A DNA stretch of 22,749 nt from Novimethylophilus sp036504375 (GTDB taxonomy: Bacteria > Pseudomonadota > Gammaproteobacteria > Burkholderiales > Methylophilaceae), in the NCBI RefSeq assembly GCF_036504375.1, contig NZ_DASXVH010000055.1, positions 1 through 22,749 on the forward strand. Reading direction: 5' to 3'. Below are positions 15,681-22,310 of the stretch, in pieces. The position numbers and the translations under genes were made by a program. Position 1 is the stretch's first letter; each line of letters opens with the position of its first letter. A model generated the notes under the pieces. That model saw only the letters and a list, made by a program, of their open reading frames with translations. It did not search any database and was not told where the DNA came from.

Positions 15681-16367
15681 CTATTTCTCGAAGCCGCGCA
15701 TTTTTTCCAGGTCGTTGATGACGATGTCTTTGCCCTGCACGGTGATCAGGCCGGAAGCGCCGAGATCGTGCAGGATGCGGGAAAAGGTCTCCGGCGTGAT
15801 GTTGAGGCGCGAGGCGATCACCGCCTTGCCGGCCGGCAGGCTGACATGCACCTGGCCGGTATGGTCGGTACCCTCGTTTTGCAGCAGGAAGCCGATCACG
15901 CGCTGCATCGAGGATTGCAGGGAATAGGTTTCCACGTCGTTCACCAGCCGGTGCAGCTTCATGCTCATGCCGGCGAGCATTTTCCTGGCCATGCGGATAT
16001 CGTGCCTGGCCTCGCCGAACAGCGACGCTTTGGCGATATGCACCACCAGGCTGTCGGACAGCGCCTGCGAGAATACCGGGTATGGTCGCTCCAGGAACAT
16101 CACCGCTTCGCCGAAACTTTGTCCGGGGCCTATGATTTCGATGACCTTCTCGGCGCCGCTGGGCGCATGCACGCTGAGTTTGATCTGCCCGTAAACCACC
16201 ATGTAAAAGCCGTTGCAGGGCTCGCCCTTGCGGAACAGGGTTTCGCCTTTGGCCAGGTGCTTCTGATGCGTGCCGCCGGCGATGCGGGCGAGTTCTTCAT
16301 GATCGAATTCATTGAACAGCGGCAGGTGGGAAAGCAGTAGTTCGGTCTTGGGCGGGGTGGCAGACAT
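15681..16367 (-). CDS. Crp/Fnr-family regulator, DNR-type
   Basis: A 228-residue regulator: cyclic-nucleotide-binding-like sensor domain (about 10-125), dimerisation helix (about 125-155) and winged helix (about 175-218). The recognition helix reads TPETFSRILHDLG, giving Glu193, Ser196 and Arg197, the E-SR pattern of FNR/DNR proteins that read TTGAT half-sites. It has a single cysteine (Cys51) and so cannot carry the FNR 4Fe-4S cluster. DNR proteins instead sense nitric oxide through heme, and the sequence resembles P. aeruginosa DNR as I recall it. It is the last gene of a four-gene operon whose promoter carries a perfect TTGAT-N4-ATCAA box, so autoregulation is likely. Confidence 0.88.
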   Translation of the reverse strand: MSATPPKTELLLSHLPLFNEFDHEELARIAGGTHQKHLAKGETLFRKGEPCNGFYMVVYGQIKLSVHAPSGAEKVIEIIGPGQSFGEAVMFLERPYPVFSQALSDSLVVHIAKASLFGEARHDIRMARKMLAGMSMKLHRLVNDVETYSLQSSMQRVIGFLLQNEGTDHTGQVHVSLPAGKAVIASRLNITPETFSRILHDLGASGLITVQGKDIVINDLEKMRGFEK

Positions 16368-16379
16368 GCGGCTACGATA

Positions 16380-17681
16380 TTAAATTTTCTTCGCCATGGC
16401 AAGGCGCCGGGTATTTTTGTAGCTGCGCACCGTAGCGAGCAGGTTCCATTCCAGCCATATCGCCGCCGCCGCGAGCAGCAGCGCGGCAGGATAGGTGAAG
16501 ACGCGCGGCAACACCATCGCCGCCGCCAGCATGATGACCGCGCATAGCCACACGCGCATCTGCGCCAGCGCACGGTTGTCCGGCATCAGCGTTTTCATGT
16601 TGGGGATCGGCACTTGCCTGAGATGGCGGCTTTGCAGGTGGAACCAGGCCAGAAACGGCACGATTTTGTACAGCATGCCGCTGATGACGCCCAGCACGAA
16701 ACCGATGATGAACAGCATGCCCAGCACGAGCTTCAGCATTTCCGCCGCTTCCGCCGATACCCAGCGCAGCATCACGCCGCCAAGGGCGGCAACGATCAGT
16801 GCGCTCATCGCCAGACGCCAATAGCGTTGCGTAGGGTCGGCATGGCGGCGTTTGCGCATCGCTTGCAGGCGCAGCGTGGTCAGCGCAAACCAAGTCAGGC
16901 CGGCCGCCAGGCCGGTATCGACGCCGGCATTCATCGGCGGCGAAGCATCCAGCAAAACGGCTGCGGTCTTGACGACGAGCAGGGCGAACAAGATGACGGC
17001 CAGCATACGCGTCAGGTGCTTGGGGTAGTCCGGCGTCATCAGGAACATCGGCACCACCTGGTAGGCAACGCCGATGATCAGCAGCGCGGCCCAACCTATC
17101 GATCCCCACAAGGGATGCAGTTCCGCGTACTGGGCATAAGCGATGTTGATCGAGCCGATGCGCGCCAGCAACAGCACCATGCCCAGCGGAATTGCGACGG
17201 CTAGCGCGATTGCCGCCAGCCCCATGGATATCACCGTGCTGTTGCAGGTTCTGATTCGAGCCAGGCTTAAGCCGGAGGCAACGATGAAAGCGCCGAAGCC
17301 GCATCCCAGGACAGCCGTGGAGGCGAGGCCCAACGCATGATTGCCGGTCAGGAACGCAGCTGCCAGCATTGGCGTACCCAGCGTCAGCAGGCCATGGCAC
17401 AGCGCGGCCGTGAGCCGGGGATGAACGATGGGCGAACCGGCGATCACCGGCAGCATTTGCATCAGCGCGCCGCACATCGTCATCGACATCACGCCCAGCG
17501 TCAGCAGATGTGTCAGTGCCAGCGTGGCCGGCGCCTGGCGCATCTGCAATGCCGCCGGGCCGAACCATGCCAGCAGGCAGGCGGCCGCCAGCAGGAACAG
17601 CGGGGCGGTGAGAAAAAAACGGAACGGTACCGTGATGGGCGGTGCCTGCTCGAACGAAAGGCCGGTCTGCAGGGGGAGCAT
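16380..17681 (-). CDS. Multi-pass membrane protein, NnrS/heme-copper-oxidase-subunit-I-like
   Basis: A 433-residue protein with about 12 hydrophobic segments. It carries three related motifs, GALMQMLPVI (about 71-80), GVAYQVVPMF (about 204-213) and GMLYKIVPFL (about 335-344), which look like the repeated 'Y-Q-V-P' helices of NnrS and of oxidase subunit I relatives. Candidate heme-ligand histidines in or next to membrane segments are His58 (LTHLLTLG), His96, His189 (ELHPLWGS) and His348 (WFHLQSRH). NnrS proteins are heme- and copper-containing membrane proteins that protect against nitrosative stress. It starts six bases after the DUF2249 gene and ends 12 bases before the regulator. The family is inferred from motif pattern and neighbours; the true substrate is unknown. 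Confidence 0.65.
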   Translation of the reverse strand: MLPLQTGLSFEQAPPITVPFRFFLTAPLFLLAAACLLAWFGPAALQMRQAPATLALTHLLTLGVMSMTMCGALMQMLPVIAGSPIVHPRLTAALCHGLLTLGTPMLAAAFLTGNHALGLASTAVLGCGFGAFIVASGLSLARIRTCNSTVISMGLAAIALAVAIPLGMVLLLARIGSINIAYAQYAELHPLWGSIGWAALLIIGVAYQVVPMFLMTPDYPKHLTRMLAVILFALLVVKTAAVLLDASPPMNAGVDTGLAAGLTWFALTTLRLQAMRKRRHADPTQRYWRLAMSALIVAALGGVMLRWVSAEAAEMLKLVLGMLFIIGFVLGVISGMLYKIVPFLAWFHLQSRHLRQVPIPNMKTLMPDNRALAQMRVWLCAVIMLAAAMVLPRVFTYPAALLLAAAAIWLEWNLLATVRSYKNTRRLAMAKKI

Positions 17682-17687
17682 AGGAGA

Positions 17688-17921
17688 TTACTTGCGCCAG
17701 ATCAGGATATGGAATTCGCCGTCATCGGTGATCGAAGTTTCGTGGGCAAAATGCTCGCGCTCCAGGATGGGGTATAGCATGTAGGGGTCGCGCCGGTGCA
17801 GCATGCGGATGCGCTGGCGGCGGCCCAGGGTTTCCATTTCCGCCAGTACCCGTTCCAGCGGCTCCGGCGGCTCCAGGTCGCGTACGTCGAGCAGGCGCTC
17901 TTCGATGTCGTCAGTGGGCAA
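17688..17921 (-). CDS. DUF2249 domain protein
   Basis: A 77-residue protein matching DUF2249: LLDVRDLEPPEPLERVLAEM, then RIRMLHRRDPYMLYPILE and the C-terminal EFHILIWRK strand. The conserved His of the LHRRDP segment is present. The family is small, cytoplasmic and TusA-like in fold; it often accompanies denitrification or hemerythrin genes, and its biochemical role is not established. Start is a TTG at 17921, the only start codon after an in-frame stop, with AAGG about eight bases upstream. It overlaps the end of the hemerythrin gene by 11 bases, so translation is probably coupled. Confidence 0.85.
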   Translation of the reverse strand: MPTDDIEERLLDVRDLEPPEPLERVLAEMETLGRRQRIRMLHRRDPYMLYPILEREHFAHETSITDDGEFHILIWRK

Positions 17922-18357
17922 TTTCGACTGCCTTCATGCGCTCGATGATGGCTGCGGCGTCGCTCTCCAAGGCCTGGTCGGCCATCGCGTAAAGAATCTG
18001 CTCTTCCTTGAAGTTGTGCTGCTGCATGATCATCAGCAGGGTTTCGGATAAACCCAGGTATTCGTAGGCGTCCGGTTTGGCGAACGCTGCCTGCATCTGG
18101 GCCAGCAGTTCGCGCATCTGCACATGCTCCGAGCGCATCACCTCGGTGGGGCCTCCCACCATGCCGGTAGCTGCCTCAAAAGCGGGAAACATGACGGTTT
18201 CTTCCATCGTGAAATGGGTTTCCATCTCGTCGCGAAACGCGCAGTAGCCGGTTTCGGCCTCGGCCATGCGGCCGTCAGCGACGGCGTTTTCGGCCGCCAC
18301 GAACAATCCGTCGCAATGCTGGTGGCCGTGGCTGAGGTATTCGCTGATTTTGCTCAT
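17911..18357 (-). CDS. Hemerythrin-like HHE domain protein
   Basis: A four-helix-bundle protein of 148 residues with the di-iron ligands of the HHE family: N-terminal histidines in LSHGHQHCDG (His10/12/14), His48 and Glu52 in ETHFTMEETVMFPAFE, His78 in RSEHVQMREL, and His114 with Glu118 in QQHNFKEEQILY. Such proteins bind oxygen or nitric oxide, or repair damaged iron centres; which applies here cannot be told. It is the first gene of the operon and lies just downstream of the FNR/DNR-box promoter, so it should be induced first under low oxygen or NO. It resembles single-domain regulators of the DNR regulon more than RIC/YtfE, which has an extra N-terminal domain. Confidence 0.88.
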   Translation of the reverse strand: MSKISEYLSHGHQHCDGLFVAAENAVADGRMAEAETGYCAFRDEMETHFTMEETVMFPAFEAATGMVGGPTEVMRSEHVQMRELLAQMQAAFAKPDAYEYLGLSETLLMIMQQHNFKEEQILYAMADQALESDAAAIIERMKAVEIAH

Positions 18358-18381
18358 GGCGTATTGCCCGGAAACGATAGA

Positions 18382-18431
18382 CGGGCAAATTTTATCGAAT
18401 GTACCGCTTTCAGGTCTTGATGAGCATCAAG
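18382..18431 (-). promoter_or_regulatory. Class II FNR/DNR-dependent promoter
   Basis: CTTGATGAGCATCAAG (18416-18431) is a 16-base palindrome containing a perfect FNR/DNR box, TTGAT-N4-ATCAA (18417-18430). On the minus strand TAAAAT occupies 18394-18389. Placing the start of transcription at 18382 puts this element at -12 to -7 and the box centre at -41.5, the textbook spacing for activation by FNR-type regulators. No -35 hexamer is needed in this class. It lies 25 bases upstream of the hemerythrin ATG and 34 bases past the ygfZ stop. Confidence 0.8.
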
Positions 18432-18464
18432 CTTTGCGCAAGTTCAGGATGATCGAGGCAAGAC

Positions 18465-19493
18465 TCAGAGCAGGTAGGGCAGCGGCGATAGCTTCAGCTC
18501 GGCGCCCTGCGGGGAGTTCCAGCGTATCGCTCCCGCGTCCAGCGCTTCCAGCCGGATTTCCGCCAGCACGTCGAAGCCGCCGCCGGGTGCGGGTGCGGCA
18601 TTGACGATCTTGCCCACCGCTTCGGCGGTGCCTGTGCCGAACAGGTCGTCGCCGGGCTGCGGCGCTTGGTCGGTGTCGATATGGGCGAGCTGGGTACGGC
18701 GCTTGACCTTGCCCAGGTAGTGCGTGCGGGCGACGATTTCCTGGCCGGTGTAGCAGCCCTTCTTGAAATTGATGCCGTCGAGCGCATCCAGGTTGACCAT
18801 CTGCGGCACGAAGGCTTCCTGCGTCGCGGGCGTGATATCGGGAATGCCGGCGCGGATGTCCAGCCAGTCCCAGCAGTCTCTGCCGACCGGCGTGCAGCTT
18901 GCTTGCAGCTGGGTCCAGATGGGCTCGGCATGCTGCGGTTCGGCGAAAATCTCGAAGCGCGGTGCGGCGCCGGGCAGGCGAAGGATAGTGGCGGGTTCCA
19001 GGTTGACCAGCCGGTGCGAGGCTTGCGGGATATCGGCGAAAATCCGTTGCAGGGCGGCCGGCGCGTTGGCGCCCGCCACGCCGATGCGGATAATGTCGTC
19101 CGAGGCGTCGGCAATCGTCACCTTGGCGCGCAGCACATACATTTTCAGGCGTTTGGCGATCTGTTCCCTGAGCGCGCCGTTGCACTGCAGGTGGAAGTGG
19201 CCGTAATGCGCAAAAGCCAGGAAAATCGCCAGCAGGCGGCCCTTGGCCATGCAGTATCCGGCATACTGGCTGTTGCTGCCGTCCAGCAGCTGGATGTCGT
19301 TGGTGACCTGGCCCTGCAGAAAGGTCGCAGCGTCCGCGCCGCTGACCTGCAGCAGGCCTAGATGGGAGAGATCGGCGATAATGTCGCCGTTGACTGCGGC
19401 CAGTTCGCTCTGCGGCTGGCCGTAATGCCGCACCTCGCCGTCAATCACGACGGCGCCGCGTGCGGCAAGAAAATCGAGCCATGAAGTATTCAT
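18465..19493 (-). CDS. ygfZ: YgfZ, folate-binding iron-sulfur cluster repair protein
   Basis: A 342-residue GcvT-like protein that uses tetrahydrofolate to support maintenance of certain Fe-S enzymes. The family signature KGCYTGQEIVAR is intact, with Cys247. The N-terminal GcvT-like segment includes DLSHLGLLQVSGADAATFLQGQVTND (about 50-75). Start 19493 (MNTSWLDFLAARGAVV) is chosen because it matches the family start; an ATG ten codons upstream lies in the ygfX leader. It is divergent from the ygfX-like gene, with about 21 bases between start codons. In E. coli ygfZ is also next to ygfX, which supports both calls. Confidence 0.93.
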   Translation of the reverse strand: MNTSWLDFLAARGAVVIDGEVRHYGQPQSELAAVNGDIIADLSHLGLLQVSGADAATFLQGQVTNDIQLLDGSNSQYAGYCMAKGRLLAIFLAFAHYGHFHLQCNGALREQIAKRLKMYVLRAKVTIADASDDIIRIGVAGANAPAALQRIFADIPQASHRLVNLEPATILRLPGAAPRFEIFAEPQHAEPIWTQLQASCTPVGRDCWDWLDIRAGIPDITPATQEAFVPQMVNLDALDGINFKKGCYTGQEIVARTHYLGKVKRRTQLAHIDTDQAPQPGDDLFGTGTAEAVGKIVNAAPAPGGGFDVLAEIRLEALDAGAIRWNSPQGAELKLSPLPYLL

Positions 19494-19514
19494 CAGGATG
19501 CCCCGGAGAAATGT

Positions 19515-19970
19515 TTGCAACATTATAGCGTGAAGCCACTGCGGGCGACCCTACTGCCATCAAGGCGGCTGGCCGCGCTGCTGACAGGCATGCATATGCT
19601 GGCCGTGCTGCCGTTGGTGCTGGTGCCGCTGGATGCGGCGTTGCGGCTGGCGCTGTCGCTTGCACTGGTTGTCAGCCTGATTTATTACGGATACCGGCAT
19701 GTGTTGCGAAAATCTGGCGAAGCCGTCGACGGCCTGCATCTGGCGGCAGACGGCACGTTTTCGGTACGTCTGCGCCAAGGCGATTGGCAGGCCGCCGAAG
19801 TGCGCGGCTCCAGCTTCGTCCAGCCTTGGCTGACGGTGTTGCACCTTAGCCTGGAAGGGCGGCGTTTCGGCATCGCGCTCGTGCTGCTGCCGGACATGCT
19901 GCAACGCGAGGATTTTCGCCGGCTGCGCGTATGGCTGCGCTGGGGGCGCAAGGAAATAGACAACGAGTGA
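19515..19970 (+). CDS. YgfX-family membrane protein
   Basis: A 151-residue protein with an N-terminal LRATLLPSRRLAALL segment, two adjacent membrane spans (about 18-38 and 40-57) and a soluble C-terminal part. The WQAAEVRGSSFVQPWLTVLHL and LVLLPDMLQREDFRRLRVWLRW segments are typical of YgfX/CptA. E. coli YgfX is an inner-membrane protein paired with YgfY (SdhE) and reported to affect FtsZ and MreB; no sdhE homologue is seen here. The start is probably TTG at 19515, six bases after GGAG; GTG at 19530 is the alternative. The divergent ygfZ is the conserved neighbour. Confidence 0.75.
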   Translation: MQHYSVKPLRATLLPSRRLAALLTGMHMLAVLPLVLVPLDAALRLALSLALVVSLIYYGYRHVLRKSGEAVDGLHLAADGTFSVRLRQGDWQAAEVRGSSFVQPWLTVLHLSLEGRRFGIALVLLPDMLQREDFRRLRVWLRWGRKEIDNE

Positions 19971-20049
19971 GCGGGGGATGCCGGGCCGTTTGCCGAGTCC
20001 GATATTGATCGGAAAATGGTGCCGCGTCATGGCAAGGATATCGCTGTAA

Positions 20050-20058
20050 TGCTATGAT
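20050..20058 (+). promoter_or_regulatory. Candidate extended -10 promoter of the rnm-yciO unit
   Basis: TGCTATGAT matches an extended -10 (TGnTATGAT). TGGCAA at 20030-20035 is a weak -35 at 17 bases. Start of transcription would be near 20065, about 24 bases before the coding start. Confidence 0.45.
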
Positions 20059-20088
20059 TCGGCTTGAATTCAGGAACTCCCCCTCCGC

Positions 20089-20943
20089 ATGCCTTCCCAA
20101 ATCGACCTACACTGCCACTCGACGATTTCCGATGGTTTGCTCGCGCCCGCCGATCTGGTGCAATATGCTGCGGGAAAAGGCGTGCAAGTGCTGGCGCTGA
20201 CCGATCATGACGACGTAGCCGGACTGGCGGAAGCGGAGGCGGCCGCGCAGGCTGTGGGCATCGCTTTCATTCGGGGAGTCGAAATCTCGGTGACCTGGTG
20301 CCGTCGCACGCTGCATATCGTCGGCCTCAAGGTCGATCCGGCCTACGCTCCGTTATACGACGGCCTGAAGCGCATCCGCGACAGCCGTCACGTGCGGGCC
20401 CAGGGCATGGCGAACAGCCTTGCCCGTGCCGGCATTGCAGGCAGCCTGGAAGGCGCGTACGCGCACGCCACGCGCGGCGGCATCATCAGCCGCAGCCATT
20501 TCGCCCGCTGGATGGTGGCGCAAGGCTACGCCAGCGACGTGCGCGGCGTATTCAAGCGCTTTCTGGTCGCGGGCAAGCCGGGTTATTTCGAGCATAAATG
20601 GGCCGACCTGGAACAGGCGCTGGCATGGATTATCGGCAGCGGCGGCATCCCGGTACTGGCGCATCCCGGGCGCTATGACCTCGGCCGCACCCGGATGCTG
20701 GAACTGCTCAACGAATTCCGCGAACTGGGCGGCAAGGCGCTGGAAGTCGTCACCGGCAGCCACACCGCCGACCAGTACCACGAGTTCGCGCGGCTCGCGC
20801 GGCAGTTCGATCTAATGGCATCAAGCGGCTCCGACTACCACGGCCCGGGCATGACCTACATGGAAATGGGGCGCCTGCCGGCGTTGCCGGAGATTTGCAC
20901 GCCGGTGTGGCATGACTGGGCTGAAACGGGAGAAAAACATTAG
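20089..20943 (+). CDS. rnm: PHP-domain phosphoesterase, RNase AM/YciV-like
   Basis: A 284-residue PHP-superfamily metalloenzyme. E. coli Rnm (YciV) is a 5'-3' exonuclease on short RNA that also hydrolyses 3',5'-nucleoside bisphosphates. The four PHP motifs are visible: His8/His10 and Asp15 (DLHCHSTISDG), Asp39/His40 (LTDHDD), Glu65 (RGVEIS), His192 (LAHPGRY), and Asp249/His251 (GSDYHGPG). Length and spacing fit the YciV group rather than histidinol phosphatase or the DNA polymerase PHP domain. It is followed by yciO as in E. coli, which supports the assignment. The stop codon TAG lies in the left arm of a large palindrome. Confidence 0.87.
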   Translation: MPSQIDLHCHSTISDGLLAPADLVQYAAGKGVQVLALTDHDDVAGLAEAEAAAQAVGIAFIRGVEISVTWCRRTLHIVGLKVDPAYAPLYDGLKRIRDSRHVRAQGMANSLARAGIAGSLEGAYAHATRGGIISRSHFARWMVAQGYASDVRGVFKRFLVAGKPGYFEHKWADLEQALAWIIGSGGIPVLAHPGRYDLGRTRMLELLNEFRELGGKALEVVTGSHTADQYHEFARLARQFDLMASSGSDYHGPGMTYMEMGRLPALPEICTPVWHDWAETGEKH

Positions 20944-21007
20944 CCACTGAGGGCACAGAGAACACAAAGGAAATCCCGAAGTTTTGATCTCTGTGCCCTC
21001 TGTGGCT
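20942..21007. repeat. Palindromic intergenic repeat (rnm-yciO)
   Basis: Arms AGCCACTGAGGGCACAGAGA (20942-20961) and TCTCTGTGCCCTCTGTGGCT (20988-21007) pair at 19 of 20 positions around 26 bases. The left arm includes the last bases of the rnm stop codon. The CACAGAGGGCACAGAG core resembles dispersed palindromes I recall from beta- and gammaproteobacterial genomes, and is a different sequence family from the pyrG-kdsA-eno units. Confidence 0.75.
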
Positions 21008-21018
21008 TAAAAGATTTT

Positions 21019-21648
21019 ATGGCGCAATATTTTTCAATTCATCCGCAGGACCCGCAGCCGCGACTGATCAAACAGGCGGTCGAGATTCTGCGCGCAGGCG
21101 GCGTGATCGCCTACCCCACCGACTCCTGCTACGCACTGGGCTGCCATCTGGGCGACAAGGCGGCGCAGGAGCGCATCCGGGCGATTCGCGGTGTGGACGA
21201 GGGGCACCTGTTCACGCTGGTGTGCCGCAATCTGGCGGAAATCGCCACTTACGCCAAGGTGGACAACCGCCAGTTCCGTCTGCTCAAGGCCAATACGCCG
21301 GGCAGTTATACCTTTATCCTGGAAGCGACGCGCGAGGTGCCGCGCCGCTTGCAGCATCCCAAGCGCAGCACGATAGGCTTGCGCGTGCCGGGCCACGCGG
21401 TGACGCAGGCGTTGCTGGATGAGCTGGGAGAACCTATGCTGAGCATGACCCTGAGCCTGCCGAATGAGGATGAACCGCTCAACCAGGCCTGGGAAATCCG
21501 CGACCGGCTGGAGCACCAGCTCGACCTGGTGATCGACGCCGGCGCCTGCAGCAACGAAATGACGACGGTGATCGACCTCACCGCGAGCGAGCCGAAGCTG
21601 GTTCGGCAAGGCCTGGGCGATATCCGCCCGTTTGGACTGGAAACATAA
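21019..21648 (+). CDS. yciO: YciO family protein (Sua5/YciO/YrdC fold)
   Basis: A 209-residue protein of the YrdC-like fold. It aligns by eye along its whole length with E. coli YciO: MAQYFSIHPQDPQPRLIKQAVEI at the N-terminus, then GGVIAYPTDSCYALGC, NTPGSYTFILEATREVPRRL and IGLRVPGHAVTQALL. YrdC/Sua5 proteins make threonylcarbamoyl-AMP for the tRNA t6A modification; YciO is a divergent paralogue with uncertain activity and lacks the extended Sua5 C-terminal domain. The stop codon overlaps the ATG of the next gene by one base (TAATG), so the two are translationally coupled. Confidence 0.93.
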   Translation: MAQYFSIHPQDPQPRLIKQAVEILRAGGVIAYPTDSCYALGCHLGDKAAQERIRAIRGVDEGHLFTLVCRNLAEIATYAKVDNRQFRLLKANTPGSYTFILEATREVPRRLQHPKRSTIGLRVPGHAVTQALLDELGEPMLSMTLSLPNEDEPLNQAWEIRDRLEHQLDLVIDAGACSNEMTTVIDLTASEPKLVRQGLGDIRPFGLET

Positions 21649-22286
21649 TGGAATTGACCTTAATACAAAAAATATCCGTTTACGCACTGCCGGTGATCTT
21701 CGCGATCACCGTGCACGAGGCGGCGCACGGCTATGTGGCCAAATATTTCGGCGATATGACCGCATATGCGCAAGGGCGCATCAGTTTCAACCCGCTGCGC
21801 CATATCGACCCGGTGGGAACTATTCTGGTGCCGCTGCTCACGCTGCTGGTGGGCGGCATCCTGTTCGGCTGGGCCAAGCCGGTGCCGGTCAATTTCGGCA
21901 AGCTGCGCCGCCCCAAGCAGGACATGTTGTGGGTGGCCGCCGCCGGCCCCGTGTCCAATCTGATCATGGCCATCATGTGGGGGCTGGCGCTGAAGTTCTC
22001 GCCGGCTGCGCCGGAGGCGATCTCGACGCCGCTGTCCTTGATGGCGCAGGCCGGCATCACGATCAACGTCGTGCTGATGGTGCTCAACCTGCTGCCGCTG
22101 CCGCCGCTGGACGGGGGCCGCATCGCGGTCAGCCTGCTGCCGCACCGGCTGGCCTACCAGTTTTCCCAGGTCGAGCGCTATGGTTTTGTTATCCTGCTGG
22201 TGCTCATGTTTACCGGTATTCTCGGTAGAATACTGGGGCCGCTGATCGATGCGACGATCGGCCTGCTTACCTGGTTCCTTTTTTGA
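21648..22286 (+). CDS. Site-2 protease-like membrane metallopeptidase (M50 family)
   Basis: A 212-residue integral membrane protein with about five to six hydrophobic segments. The zinc site is HEAAH (His23, Glu24, His27) in the first membrane segment, with the third ligand Asp155 in NLLPLPPLDGGRI. It lacks PDZ or CBS domains, so it belongs to the compact Rip-like M50 group that precedes trpS in many proteobacteria. Physiological substrates of this group are not established. It overlaps yciO by one base and is followed 24 bases later by trpS, so the rnm-yciO-protease-trpS genes probably form one transcription unit. Confidence 0.92.
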   Translation: MELTLIQKISVYALPVIFAITVHEAAHGYVAKYFGDMTAYAQGRISFNPLRHIDPVGTILVPLLTLLVGGILFGWAKPVPVNFGKLRRPKQDMLWVAAAGPVSNLIMAIMWGLALKFSPAAPEAISTPLSLMAQAGITINVVLMVLNLLPLPPLDGGRIAVSLLPHRLAYQFSQVERYGFVILLVLMFTGILGRILGPLIDATIGLLTWFLF

Positions 22287-22310
22287 GGTCTTTTCGAGGT
22301 TTTTTAACAC

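Noticed and set aside
22281..22306. T-rich stretch between the peptidase gene and trpS as a terminator.
   Set aside because: There is no stable stem before the T-runs, and the spacing favours read-through into trpS.
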